DNA of 64,000 nt. It comes from Dromiciops gliroides (lineage: Eukaryota > Chordata > Mammalia > Microbiotheria > Microbiotheriidae). Positions 10,231 through 21,715 of this stretch are shown in pieces. The position numbers and the translations under genes were made by a program. Every line of letters starts with the position of its first letter. Position 1 is the first letter of the stretch. Where the stretch lies: the NCBI RefSeq assembly GCF_019393635.1, contig NC_057865.1, positions 298,318,385 to 298,382,384 on the forward strand, given 5' to 3'. The notes below the pieces were generated by a model. The model was given only the letters and a program-made list of their open reading frames with translations, was not told where the DNA came from and did no database searches.

Positions 10231-10639
10231 AATATTGCTTTTTTGTTTGACATTTCAGAATATACCCCAGTAAGTGATCTCTTTTAATAAAGAACAAAAA
10301 GGAAATATAAGAACCTGTTCTGCAAAACTATTAACATATATACAGAATCTGTCACCTAGGTAATATTCCATGGACACATTCCTCTATCTTTGCAAATAAA
10401 GATGAAAGGGATTTTTCTCACGTCTCCACCAGGGTCAAATGTTGCATAAATTTCTGTTTCCTGGCCCCTATGTCTTGCCCATCAATTGCCTTCTGATTCT
10501 AATTTCAGAGGACCTGGTCCTGCACCATGTAGGACCAGCACAAGAAATCTGTCTCAGTGAAGTGTTCTTCTGGATGCCTTGGCTCACTCATGCCTCAAGT
10601 TTATTGCAAAGGCATAGGCAGATGGGGTGGGGGTGCAGG
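10231..10639. other. Unassigned non-coding stretch
   Basis: No recognised element or gene. Confidence 0.45.
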
Positions 10640-10860
10640 TCAGGCAGAAAAGAAGCCAATCTTTGGAAATCAAACTGTGCCCTCCTACCTCTATACTTTT
10701 GCTTAGGCTGTTTTCTGCACCTGAAATGTGTTTTCTCACACACTTCACCTATTCACCTTCTGCCTACCCTTTAAGGTCCAACTAACCTGACATTTTTCTC
10801 CAGAAAAGATTACCTTATTGGCTGGTGGATTCCTTTCTTCTCAGATCTCAGAGAACTAGC
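10640..10860 (+). mobile_element. LINE-2 relic
   Basis: 'acttttgcttaggctgtttt' then 'ctgcacctgaaatgtg' and 'ctaccctttaaggtccaact' correspond to the L2 phrases about low-abundance 'gctgttccctctgcctgga' and 'caggtctcagct'. Diverged. Confidence 0.6.
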
Positions 10861-10861
10861 A

Positions 10862-11104
10862 GATGCTACATCTATAGAACACCTTGAAGCCTGAAAACCC
10901 TTTACATGTCTTATCTCATTTTATCTTCAAAACAACCTGATATGGTAAGTTTTATTATACCTATTTAATAAATTGAAGAAACTGAGGCCCAGGGATTAAA
11001 GAGAGGTTAATAAGGGTCACAAGCTCTTAACTATTCTGAGGGGGTATTTGGACTCATGACTTGCTGACTCAAATTTTCCCACTGTCCTCATTATGTCACA
11101 CTGC
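10862..11104 (-). mobile_element. MIR, antisense, near full length
   Basis: 'accctttacatgtcttatct', 'atcttcaaaacaacctgata', 'aaattgaagaaactgaggcc' and 'aagagaggttaataagggtc' follow the antisense MIR order throughout. Confidence 0.75.
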
Positions 11105-11504
11105 CTAACTTCCTTTACTCTTGGTTTACAGTTCCCAATAAAAAATAGTAATTGATAAAATAATAAAAACATCTATTAATGACTTCCTACATATCGGACA
11201 CAGTACTAGGCACTGAAACTAAACTTTTAGTCCCCAGGGAAGAGTACAGCAGTTAATAAGTATTTGCTATATTGAATTAAGCCCCAAATATCTAGGTCCA
11301 GGGGGCCTACCATAGTGGTGAGGTAGGGGGAGGATCAGAGAGATGGGAAATCAGTTTCTGGAGCAAGAGTTCTCAGCCTTCTCTCTTTTGATATTGTCTG
11401 ATGCTTGGGTGTGGAACAGAGCACACAGAGGCATTTTTGTAGCTGGATGTGGTACAGGAAGTGGATTCAGTATAACTGTTACCTGAGAAAAGCAGGGATT
11501 TTTC
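11105..11504. other. Unassigned; short MIR/L2-like words
   Basis: 'cggacacagtactaggcact' near 11195 resembles the antisense MIR tail. Nothing else recognised. Confidence 0.4.
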
Positions 11505-13495
11505 TCTTCCCTCACTTCCTGTCCTCATACTAGGGGACTTAAACCTATATATTGATTCTCCTTCAATCATCCTAAAAATTCAATTTCTCAGCTTTCCCTG
11601 ACCTCCCCCCATCCTCAGCCACACGAAAAGATGGTCATACCCTTGATTTTGCTATCACCCACAAATACACCACATCCAGGATCAAGAGTTCAGAAATCCC
11701 CCTATCCAATCATAATTTATTGGCTTTCTGCCACTCCCTCTGCCTTGCCTCATGACACCCTACTCTTCATCTGAACTGACCTTCAGTGCTTTGACCCCTC
11801 AGTTGCCTCTCAGATGATCTGCACTTGTCACTCACTCTCCTCTTCTCCATCTCGAAGCCTTGGTGAACCAATTCTATTGTACATTGTACCCCACTCTTGG
11901 ATCCCTAGCTCCCTTGTCATTTCCCAGTCTCCTCCAAGATGTCATCCCATTTGTCATCTCCACATTTACGCACATATTTTCAGTCCCTTTCTCACTCAAT
12001 CCTTCCATCTCAGCTGATCATCATCTTTTCTCTCTACTGCCCTTTTTAGCTAAACATCTACAATAGATGCCTCCAATTTCTCTCCTTTAACCCTTTTCTT
12101 ATCCCCTTATAATCTGGCTTCTGACCTTCTCAATCCACCCAAACAGCTCTTTCCAAAGTTACTGATGATCTCTTAGTCACCAGATCCAATGGCCTTTTCT
12201 CAAGCCTCATTCCCCTTGACCTCTCTGTGGCCTTGGACACTTGATCACTCTCTCCCCCCTGCATACTCTCTTCTCTCGAGGTTTTCAGGAACTCCCTCTC
12301 TCCTGGTTCTCCTCTTACCTAACAACTCTTTCACAGTTTCCTTTGCTGGATCTTTATCCAGATCACACTGTAGGGGGAACACAGGGTCCTATCCTGGGCC
12401 CTCTCTTCTTTCTCTCTGTTACTTCACTTGATCCCATCAATTTCCATGGATGTAATTGCCATTTTTATGCTGACTATTCTCAGATCAACCTAAGTTGCCC
12501 TAAGCTCTCTTTGGACCTGCAATCTCACATTTCCAACTGCCTTTCAAACATATTGCAATGGATTCTTGGAGACATTTAAACTAAACACATCTAAAACAGA
12601 ATTCATTTATTGTTCCTTCTAAATCCTCCCCACTGACTCCCAACTTCTTCATTGCTGTAGAGGGCATCACAGTTCTACTAACCCTTCAGGTTCATAATCT
12701 GTGAGTCATCTTGGACTTCTCATTCTCTCTCACTGACCCACCCCATCCAATCAGTCACCATATTGCATTTCACCTCTGAAATATATCTTGAATTCACCAC
12801 TTTCTCTCCTCTGACACTGCCCCCACCTTCGTGCAGGCACTCATCACCTCATACCTGAACTATTACAATAACTGCTGGTGGGTCTCCTGCTTCAATTTTC
12901 TCCTCACTCAAATCTGTCTTTCATTCAGCCACCAAAGTGACTTTCCTAAAGTGCAGATCTGAACCTGACCCCCACCCCCCAGTCAATAAACCCCAATGGT
13001 TCCCTATTGCCTCTAGGATCAAGTACAAAATTCTCTGCTTGCCTTCAAAGCCCTTTATAACCTAGCCCCTTGCTACATTTCCAGTCTTGTTAGACCTCAC
13101 TGCCTACCCCAGTGATCCTGGCCTCCTGCATATTCCCCAAACAAGACACTCCAGATCTGAGCTCTGAGCATCTGCTCTGATTGTCCCCCTCAGATGGAAC
13201 ACTATTCCTCCTCATCCCAGCCTATTGGACTTCCTGACCTCCTTTAAGTCCCAACTAAAATCCCATATTCTATGAGAAACCTTTTCTTATACCTCTAAAT
13301 GCCAGTGCCTTTCCTCTATTATTATTTCCTGCTTGTTTGTTATGTGGCATTTTGGTATATAGCTGCCTCCCTCATTAGACTGTGAACTCCTAGAGGGCAA
13401 GGATTGTCTTCTGCCTCTTTTTGTATGCCTACTGCTTAGCACAATGCCCAGCAAGCAATAATTGGCAATAATAAAATTATATTGATTGGATGGTA
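11505..13495 (+). pseudogene. LINE-2 copy, ~2 kb, with endonuclease and RT remnants
   Basis: This is the longest ancient LINE in the window. Near 11535 the translation reads LGDLNLYIDS, like the GDFN endonuclease motif. At 12360-12470 the frame reads GGTQGPILGPLFF and, further on, CHFYADYSQINLS, which are the 'GVPQGSVLGPLLF' and catalytic 'YADD' motifs of an L2-clade reverse transcriptase with the second Asp of the box lost. Around 12575 'aaactaaacacatctaaaac' corresponds to the LKLNxxKTE motif. The 3' end has 'gaactcctagagggcaagga' and 'tgcttagcacaatgcccagc', the L2 tail. Frameshifts and stops make it inactive. The 12241-12579 frame is RT debris and not a host gene. Confidence 0.85.
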
Positions 13496-13714
13496 GTAAA
13501 ACCATTGAGGAGAGCTTGGTCCCAATGTTTGCTCCTTCTGGGTAGATGCCAGAGGCCACACATCTGGGCCCTCAGTGCCTAGGCATCCACTACATCTGGC
13601 TTCCAAATTTTAACTGCTTTAAGAATTAAAAGGAAGGAATAGAGGATAAAGGCTTAGATGTTGGTGGTGTTGTGGAAGGGTGATTCAAGGTACATGAGAT
13701 TCCAGCATGTTCAC
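13496..13714. other. Unassigned non-coding stretch
   Basis: No recognised element. Confidence 0.4.
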
Positions 13715-13890
13715 GTCACAGACTCTCAGATTTATATGGGACTTTAGCAACATCTACTGAGAGAATCTCTGACAAATAACTTCCCAGATTCTACTTCAAG
13801 ACCTTTAGTGATGAAGTCCTTCCTTATCTCTTGAAACATCCCAGTTGGGAGGAGTTTCTCTTTGTTGAGCTAAAACAATTTTATTCCTCT
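13715..13890 (-). mobile_element. CR1/L3 3' end relic, antisense
   Basis: 'cacagactctcagatttata', 'ttctacttcaagacctttag', 'tgatgaagtccttccttatc' match the antisense 3' end of CR1/L3 as in the copies at 47.5 and 59.2 kb. Confidence 0.6.
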
Positions 13891-14471
13891 ACTATTTGGA
13901 TGGGGAAACTGGAAATGTTGAATAAGACTTGTTGCTGCTGCCATATGTTATGGGTAGGGAATTCTATAATCTTTGTTGGCTTCAGGAAAGGACCTACCAG
14001 ATTAGGAAAAATTGAAGGTGGCAAGAGATTGGAGATACTGAAAGAGGCATTCTCCCACAGAACATGGAAAGGAGTGAGCTCTATGGCATAAGTAGATAGA
14101 ATTAGTCTTAGCAAGGAGAAGTCTTAGCCAATTCTCCAAATAATTTTGGAGCAAAAGAGATAATATCTAAAGCCCCTACAAGTTCTAGACATGCTATGAA
14201 TCAAGTCTAAGATCTAACTGTACATTCCTCAAAGAGACCTTAGCATCTGGTTCAATAATAGATCTCTCAGTCTCAATGATAATTTTTAAAAGAAAATTGA
14301 TTCAATTATACTGATCAAGACTGAAAGAAAGCTTCAGTAACTGACTCATAGAAGAGGTAAGAAACTATATCTCCTCATTTTTCTTTGAAAAGGTGGGGTA
14401 TGATGGGTTTTGCATAAACTGTCAGATTTAGTCAATGCTTCAGTCTATTTTGTTGAGCCGCTATTTTCCTC
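13891..14471. other. Unassigned non-coding stretch
   Basis: The frames at 13831-14091 (+) and 13881-14114 (-) overlap each other and show no motif. Confidence 0.45.
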
Positions 14472-14486
14472 TCTTTTTTTATTCTT

Positions 14487-14633
14487 TTTTTCCCCCACAG
14501 GGCAATGAGTGTTAAGTGACTTGCCCAGGGTCACACAGCTAGTAAGTGGCCAGTGTCTGAGGCCATATGTGAACTCAGGTCCTCCTGAATCCACAGCCAC
14601 TGCTTTATCCACTGCAGTGCTACCTAGCTGCCC
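14487..14633 (-). mobile_element. Short tRNA-derived SINE, antisense
   Basis: 'agggcaatgagtgttaagtg', 'acttgcccagggtcacacag', 'ctagtaagtg', 'gaactcaggtcctcctgaat' and 'ctttatccactgcagtgc' then 'tacctagctgcc'. The T-rich left side is the antisense A-tail. tctttttttattctt at 14472-14486 and a near copy at 14634-14650 are the likely target duplication. Confidence 0.9.
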
Positions 14634-14650
14634 TCTTTTTCTTTATTCTT

Positions 14651-16202
14651 AAAAGAAATGGCTCACTGGGGAGGGAGGGTAGAAAAAGTGTACTTGAAAA
14701 TAAAGGTAATTTAAAAAAAGATGAATAAAACATTTAAGTGAAAATAAAACAGAAACCCTATTTTTCTAACATAGCCTCCCTGATACCATTATTTCTTCAA
14801 TATTTTCCAGAATGTAGAATCATTTTCAAAAGAAAACAAACATCTGCTTTTGCTGGTAGATGTGGCATACCTCCATCATTAGAATATCTTGTCTACTTTA
14901 TCCCATTGCACACCTGCCATTTCTTATGTAGACATATTCCTTACCTAAAAGGAGCACAAAAATAACATTATATGTTAAACACAGTGGGGAAAACCAGTTT
15001 GGGGCAAAATCCAAATAATTCTGTGGAAAATGAGAGAAAAATAGCCTCTCAGATATGTGACTGAGGAGAAATGAAAGAAAGAAAAAAAGTTTGAAAGTTC
15101 TAGAGTGGAAGCACATTCCTCAGGGGCAAAAATCCTGAGAGATTGTTAAATGGCTGCAAAGCATTGCTTCCTAGAAGCTAATTTAGATATTCTTGGTTTT
15201 AGGGCTTTTGCATTTATTGCTGAAAAACTCTGAATCAAATAACTGCTTAGAAAACATGGGACTCTCTTTATATTAACTATTTGTACCATTTCTAACAGAA
15301 ATGTGGATTTGAGGCTTCTCAACCCAAGATATAGCCAGGTCACTGCACAAAGGGAAGCCCTGATTTGAGGCATCAGAAACCAGATAAGAAGCCATCTTGA
15401 TAAGTTACAGGTAAGCTGCTGAGAGAAGTCAATGAAATAATCTCTTAACATGAGACATCAGAAGACAGGACACAGCAGTCAACAGAGATGAAATGCCAAA
15501 AGTAGGTTAGAGCAGCTGACTTGAGAGAGACAGCCTCTGCAGTTAGTGTAGGGAGCTGAACTGTTTGGAGGAAAGTTTTGATGCTGGGAACTGAATGGAA
15601 TAAGCAGAATCCTGAAAAGTATGAAGAGCTTAAGAACCTACTTTGTTTTTAGTGCCATCTATAGCTAGAGAGTCAAAACCCCCAAAAGAATGAGATTGCC
15701 ATGCATACTCTCCATAGCTAAAGGGAAAAATTTCTCAAAGCACTTAGAGAGATGATTTGAATAGCTTTGATGATCCCAGGCTTAAAGGGAAATGCTTTTT
15801 GCTGGAAGTTTCCTGCTACCTCAGTATCCAACCAAGAGAGCTGAACTGGAAAGATATACAGATCTAAGGCATTAGGTTGCCATTTCCTAAAAGAGCTTAA
15901 CAGTGCTTCAGTGTACTGAGGGTACTGAGAGAAGCATTTTTGTTCAGCAGGAGGGTAGGGGAGCCTGGAAGAGAAGTCCCCAACAGGTGGCATGTGGCAT
16001 GAAATGCTTTTTTCAAAACAGGAAGGAAATCAGTGGCTACAGTCCATAATCATGAGTTGCTCCAGCCACCTGGATTTTCCTACACATTTTCCCTACTGCT
16101 AGATTTCTGTAAGTTTGTGTCTATTTATCTTCCCATGGATATGTGCATTGTTGGGAGTGTGAGAACCAGGTACATGGATGGACTGTGACATGTTATTAAT
16201 TT
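14651..16202. other. Unassigned, about 1.5 kb
   Basis: No SINE, LINE or RNA gene recognised. Frames at 15146-15451 (-) and 15718-15993 (-) have no motif and are compatible with chance. The region 15400-15720 could be an unlisted old LTR or retroelement, but nothing proves it. Confidence 0.4.
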
Positions 16203-16438
16203 TGTTGTTCAGTGATTTTTCAGTAATGCCTAACTATTCATGAACCCATTTGGGGTTTTCTTGGCAAAAAAAAAAAATACTGGAGTATTTTGCCATTTCC
16301 TTCTCCAGTTCATTTTACAGATGAGAAAACTGAAGCAAATAGGGTTAAGGGAAAATAATAAATGTCTGAAGCCAGATTTGAATGGAGGAAGATGAATCTT
16401 CCTAACTCTAGTACAGCACTCTGTCCTCTACAACACCC
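16203..16438 (-). mobile_element. MAR1-type CORE-SINE, antisense
   Basis: 'ttgttgttcagtgatttttc', 'catttggggttttcttggca', an expanded A-run, 'ttttgccatttccttctcca', 'cattttacagatgagaaaac', and 'agatttgaatggaggaagat'. Full-length order. Confidence 0.85.
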
Positions 16439-16483
16439 AGATTCCCCTAAGTATTCATATATTTGCTTTAATTTAAATATTTG

Positions 16484-16662
16484 GAAGCTAGGTGGCACAG
16501 TGGAAAGAAGGCTGCACATGGAGTCACAAAGACTCCTCTTCATGAATTCAAACTCCACCTCAGACATCTACTAGATGTGTGAACCTGGGCAAGTCTCTTA
16601 ACTGTTTTTGCCAAGAAAACGTCAAATGGATTCATGATGTGACTGAAAATGACACAATAATT
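16484..16662 (+). mobile_element. MAR1-type CORE-SINE with internal deletion
   Basis: The head 'gaagctaggtggcacagtgg' and B-box-like 'gaattcaaactcc' are kept. After 'ctgggcaagtctcttaac' the CORE is missing and it jumps to 'ttttgccaagaaaacgtcaa' and 'gtgactgaaaatgacac'. About 70 bp of the family layout is absent. Confidence 0.8.
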
Positions 16663-17544
16663 TCTTTTTTTTAGAAACATTTTTTGTTATATGTGATGGC
16701 TTTCTGGGAGGGGAGGATTAATATAGAAAGACAAATAGATATAAAAATGACTTTTTTAAAAGAAGAATTGATAACACTTTTGTGATTGATTTTTGTAAAG
16801 GGAAAGAACATTAGTATGTCTATTTGGGGGGTCTACACACAGAAGTCCAAGGGCTGTAATCATAAGTATATATATGTATTTTCTTGGGACATGAGTGTTA
16901 GCAATAGGGGCATTGAGAGTTTCACTGTAGCTGTGCTGTGTCTGCCACCACATCCTTCTGATTTGGGAGTGGGATGGACCTCCAGACCTTCAAGAATGGG
17001 CATCAGAAAGGGAGTGGGTGGGTTTTATTACCTTGGGTCCTTCTACACTTGCCATGAATCATCCTCATCTGCATATTCCTATTCCAATTTAAGTTCCTAG
17101 TTGTCAGGAATCTCCAATATCGCCAAAGTCAGTCACATGGCCTCACTGCTCTGTGCTGAGCAGGTGCTAAAACTATATTACACTGAACAAAACTAACTTG
17201 GGGAGAGCTTGCTCTCCCCCCCCCACCCCTGTGAGGGACAAGGGGACAAGACCATGCATCTTAGAGGAATCATAGTCTTTAATTCCCAAGAATGTGACAA
17301 GATGATAATTGTCCCTATGATAAAGGTATCATAAGATGATAAAAATAAGATTAAATTAAAGCCTTGCCTCACATGGCCAGGAGAGCTGACAACTAACTTA
17401 TGTTCAGGAGGGGAAGGGCCATAGACTTAGCTTCATATCCAGATTTATTTATTTTTTATCAAAGATGTGAATGGCTACAAAGGATCTTCATGAAACATAA
17501 AACTTCTCAATTTCCCCTTCCTCATCATCATAAAAAGAATAGAT
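16663..17544. other. Unassigned non-coding stretch
   Basis: Unique-looking sequence. It includes a short C-run near 17213-17227. No gene supported. Confidence 0.4.
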
Positions 17545-17668
17545 AAGTAGATGATAGATAGATAGATGGACAGACAGACAGATAGATAGAGAAGTAGATA
17601 GGTAGGGAAGCAAATAGGTAGACAGACACAGATGGACAGATGGACAGGTAGATAGATAGATATGTGTT
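17545..17668. repeat. GATA/GACA/GGTA microsatellite
   Basis: Imperfect tetranucleotide array of gata, gaca and gtag units. It yields a Leu/Ser/Tyr-rich antisense frame (17488-17739) that is not a gene. Confidence 0.9.
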
Positions 17669-17714
17669 ATTGTGGTTAAATTACTCTGCATATGTGTGTA
17701 TGTATGTTTGTGTG

Positions 17715-17812
17715 TAGCAATTTGTACCAGGCTACACATATAGTAGGTGGTAGACTTGGGAGTTATCCCATTTTTTCTCTTCCTAAATTCAGTTCCCTTT
17801 CTATAAGCCTTT
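17715..17812 (-). mobile_element. MIR fragment, antisense
   Basis: 'gctacacatatagtaggtgg' and 'tcctaaattcagttcccttt' with a final 'ctataagcc' resemble antisense MIR. Short. Confidence 0.4.
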
Positions 17813-18904
17813 CATTCCCCACCTCACAGGAACATAGGTTGTTATGAGCAAAGTGATTTGTAAACTCTAAAGTAGTATAAAAATGGGAGTAATTTGAATC
17901 AAGTAGTTTCTGAGTTTTATAATACTAATACCTTAGCCAAGAGCACCTTGGCTCCTTGGCTGGTCTACCAAACACTCTATTTCCCCAGTTCAATTATTCT
18001 TCCAATGAGGAAATAGGATTAGTTATCAATAGTTAAGATGTTTGAATGGTTTAATGGAACTGTAGCCCATACACCAGGAAAGGCCAACAGCATCCTTGGT
18101 AAATGTAAACCCATTAAGTACAATGCTAGAGTAGCCACCCCTGGCACATGCCTCACTGATAATGGCTCGTAAGTGCCACGGTGCTTAATGACAGAGCTGC
18201 TGTTTACTGACAATGGACCTGGCTGGAATCTATGAAGCAATGGTGATCTTGCTATAATGTCATCTTCTTCCACTTTGCTTTCTATTAATAAGTGATAAGC
18301 AATAGAGTATAGGACAGAAAATGGGATGCTAATGGACTTTAGCAAGATGACTGCAGCATACATTGCCTGGACAACTGTGTCCATGTTGCCAGAAAGCACT
18401 GCAGAGAACTTATGGGCCATTTGCAAACTTTAAAGATTGGAAGGTATGTAACTTTTAACTACATGGAATATACCCAGGGTGGTTGTTGTTGTAATGATAT
18501 CTGCATATGAAGTTAATAAGAGATTAGATCTTGACAAGTCACTACTCTCAAGTGGATCTTCCATCCAGGCCAATCACTGCAATCCATTAAGGTTCTTGCC
18601 TGTGCATCATTTACAGGCTTTTTTCAAATAGAACTGTCATTGACTTTCAAGAAAAAAAATAGGATTTGCAAAAAAGCCATTGGCAAGCATGGTTCCTTCT
18701 TTTGTTTTATGAGGATTGTTTGAAATGTGAATTTCATCCTTTCTGATGAAATTTTGAATTTGTTGAAGTCTGGGACACATACACACACCCACACACACCC
18801 ACACACACCCACACAATCCCCCCAAGAAAACCACTGGATTAACCAGTAAATTCAGTCAAGTAATTAATGAGAGGATAGAGGCAACTATCTTATATATTAT
18901 CTCA
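17813..18904. other. Unassigned; contains a 136-codon antisense open frame
   Basis: The minus-strand frame 18019-18429 is the longest here outside a recognised repeat. It has no upstream ATG at its opening (the first codon taken as start is TTG), no motif I can name, and a stop directly upstream. It may be chance or the remnant of an old transposable element. A CA-rich decamer array sits at 18775-18815. Confidence 0.35.
18775..18815. repeat. Decamer minisatellite (acacacaccc)3
   Basis: Three exact units at 18781-18810 with CA-rich flanks. It generates Gly/Cys/Val-rich antisense frames. Confidence 0.85.
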
Positions 18905-19400
18905 GGTGAACCTAATTTCCAAGTTGGAAAGGACCTCAGTGGGCATCTAGCAGTCTAAATAGAAAACTGACTAAAATACCTTCCATAATATCACTGATGA
19001 GAATACATCCAGACTTTGCCTGGAAACCATTAGCAATGGAGACAGTGTAGCTCTCATTGTGTGGAAAGCCTTTGTATTGATCCTAAATCTCTCTGTGATT
19101 CTTCCCAATTTTTCTTAGTTTTGTTTCTGAGGCCAAGTGAAATAAGGGTAATTTCTCGTACATGTGCAATCCTTAAAATGCCCAAAGACAGTTGACATTT
19201 CACCTCCAAGTCTTCTCCTGGTTAAACATCTCTAAGTTCTTAAACTCTTGCTCCTAGGATCTGGCTTCATGGGCTTTCTTCATCCAAGTCTTCTTTTTTT
19301 CTGAATGTGCTCCAGTGTATATTACATGATATTTAAATGCCAATATTGTAAATGTCATGTACCAGAAGAATAGCATACAATGAACAGTATTAAAAATAAA
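18905..19400 (-). mobile_element. CR1/L3 LINE relic, antisense
   Basis: 'ccaagttggaaaggacctca', 'gggcatctagcag', 'catccagactttgcctggaa', 'tctcattgtgtggaaagcct' and 'tctcctggttaaacatctct' follow the antisense 3' region of CR1/L3. Confidence 0.65.
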
Positions 19401-20955
19401 CTCCAAATATACTCCAGTATACATCCTTACTGTGATTTCAATGATGCATAAAAGGTTGACTTATCTACTAAACAGGTTACATGGGCACCAATAAACCAGG
19501 AAAGCAAACTGTGTCATCACTCAGATGAGATTATTGAGAAAAGTGTTAGGGGGGAAAATGTGGAGAGATATGACTATGTGTAATACTTTTTCCTTGGTGC
19601 TTTGGACTATATTTAATCTAGTAACCAGGTTGACTGATTTTTTCAGCTTTCATCAGTTTCTTGACCTTTGTATAGTCCCACCTTAGCTTCTTCTTATATT
19701 AATATGCCTCTATAGTCAGTCCTTTCTGATTGGAGGAACTCCAATCTCATGTACCAGTCACGGCTAAAGTTCCAGCTTTGAGCAAACCAGGTGAAAGGAA
19801 AGGAGCCTAGAGAAGATTGCCATCATCAGGAAGTCATCCAGATTGGTGGTGACTCTTTGGAAAGAGGCAGCAACAAAGCTAGTCAAGGGGAAAGGCTGAA
19901 AAAGTAAAGAATAAATATAACATAAAGAAAACTTTTCTTTCATAATACGTAATCTGCATGTGGCTGACATGAGGACTTTAATAACTAAGAATCTTTGATT
20001 CCTAAAAGTAATTGGTAAATCTAGAAGAAATAACTTAGGCTTAGCTGGCAGATTTGTGGACTTCAGTTTGTGACAACCAGAAAGAATTAAATCATCTAGT
20101 TGCTGGAAAACCACCCTCTTTGGAGCAGAGAAGTGTGGTTGAGAGATATGAAAGACTAGACTTCAGATAAGCTGAGGTTCAAGCAGAACTAGTCTAAGGA
20201 GACACTCATAGAGTCACCTGCTTCTTGGAAGAGCTTACTAGAGGAACAATATTTCTTTTGATATTTGGAAGAGCTGACAGGAAGAAGAAGTTTTATCTTT
20301 CCTACTTGGAAGATATTACTGAAGGATGGGACCTTGCCCTGAACTGCCCCATACTACCTGACATATGGAAACCTTTCAGAGCTCAGATGAAGGGGCTGGC
20401 CTGGAAAAGCTTTACAGATTCAGTACAAGGTTTCTGCTTTTTATGAAAGTGCTTAAAATCTGTCAGCAGTCCAGAGAAGGAACAACCTATGAAAGGCAGG
20501 CAGAAAAGAAGTGGCAGCACCAAGCTCTAGAAGAAGGAAGGCTGACATGTTTTTCATGCATGTCCCTTATGGTTGGGAAAGTTTCTGGCCAATCTGCCTC
20601 ATGAGCACTGAGTTCAATGGAGGGAAAGAAGTGTACCCCCAGTTGACTCTTAGAACATTGTTACCATTCTTGCTTGGCCTTCTGTTTTGTATTTGCATCT
20701 GATTAAGAATGAATGTGGTTCATCTTAGCTGATTTGTTACTTAAGAAGTGCGTTAGTTGGGGCTCAGAAATTATAGCTTACACTAGTAGGAAAGTAGTCA
20801 CTCTTAGACCTGTTAATGTTAGTTGTAGTACCTATCTGTATGTAACGATGTTGACTGGGCCAACCAACTAAGAGAATGAAGAGAAGGAGGAGTGAACAAC
20901 ATGGCCTATAGAGGACAACACATAACTTTTGCAGGTAGAGCAAAGCTGTTAGGAG
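19401..20955. other. Unassigned, about 1.5 kb
   Basis: No listed element recognised. 20100-20500 has several related 'ttggaagagct'/'ttggaagatat' words spaced 50-80 bp apart, which could reflect an old repetitive element. The short frames at 20225-20702 overlap in different phases and have no motif. Confidence 0.4.
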
Positions 20956-21425
20956 CAAGCAACTCACTGTAGCAATGGGATCAAGATCCCAAAATATCCT
21001 TATACACTAGGTCCAAAGCCTATAATGTGAAATCGAGTAGGGATAAATGCAAAGTCTTATTCCAGGGTTAAGAAAAAAATAGCATTACCAACACAATATG
21101 AGTGAGGGATATCTAGACCAAATTTCATTTACCAAGGTGGTTTTTAATCTAAATGAAAGTGCAGAGTCCAGTGAGGTAATAGGCAGTAAGTCCAACCCAA
21201 TAATAAGCTGGATTGAGAAAGGCTTATGGTCCAGGACTCAGGAAATGATCAACTCACTGTACTTTGCCCTGGTCAGACTTCAACTGGAACAGTTAGTGTA
21301 TCTATTCCTGGCCTCATATTTTAGTAAGGGCACCGAGAGTCTGGAGGGTATTCATTAGTGGACAACCAAGATAGAAATGAGTCTCGGATACATGCTGCAT
21401 GGGAATTATCTGAAATCATGAATGT
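20956..21425 (+). pseudogene. CR1/L3 LINE relic with RT C-terminal remnant
   Basis: The frame 21098-21358 contains NSLYFALVRLQLEQLVYLF followed by SYFSKGTESLEGIH. It fits the CR1-clade reverse-transcriptase C-terminal consensus, in which a tyrosine, ALVRP, an LEYC and then a K-x-x-LE motif occur at these spacings. The DNA phrases 'tttgccctggtcagacttca' and 'gagtctggagggtattcatt' agree. The frame is a decayed transposon and not a host gene. Confidence 0.65.
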
Positions 21426-21589
21426 GATAAACCTGACAAATTTCCTTAGCCTACCCAACCACAATTATTGTGCAGTTTTTCCTAGTTACAAGGCCTTTTA
21501 ATGCAGGCTGATGAGTGATTGTTGATTGATTGACTGACATGTTCTCAGCTAGTTAAGGTATCAAGATGAAAATGGGATGGGTGGTTTTT
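21426..21589. other. Unassigned
   Basis: Short AT-rich stretch without recognised elements. Confidence 0.4.
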
Positions 21590-21715
21590 ACCCCATCCTT
21601 GCATTTGCATGTATTAGGTGCTTAGCAAGTTCAGCTGAATTAATTTAAATTGAATTGTCATCTGTAAATTTGTTGAGCAGTCATCCATTCTGTCATCCAA
21701 GCCACCAAGAACAAT
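21590..21715 (-). mobile_element. CR1/L3 fragment, antisense
   Basis: 'tcatctgtaaatttgttgag' with 'cagtcatccattctgtcatc' and 'caagaacaatggggaac' resembles the antisense CR1/L3 phrase seen at 10.08 kb. Confidence 0.5.

Noticed and set aside
12241..12579. 112-codon frame that could look like a small gene
   Set aside because: It contains decayed LINE-2 reverse-transcriptase motifs and lies within a collinear LINE-2.
17488..17739. Antisense frame rich in Ser, Leu and Tyr
   Set aside because: It is a translation of the GATA/GACA microsatellite.
18775..18815. CRISPR-like direct repeats
   Set aside because: Three abutting decamers without spacers form a minisatellite, and the DNA is from a vertebrate nucleus.
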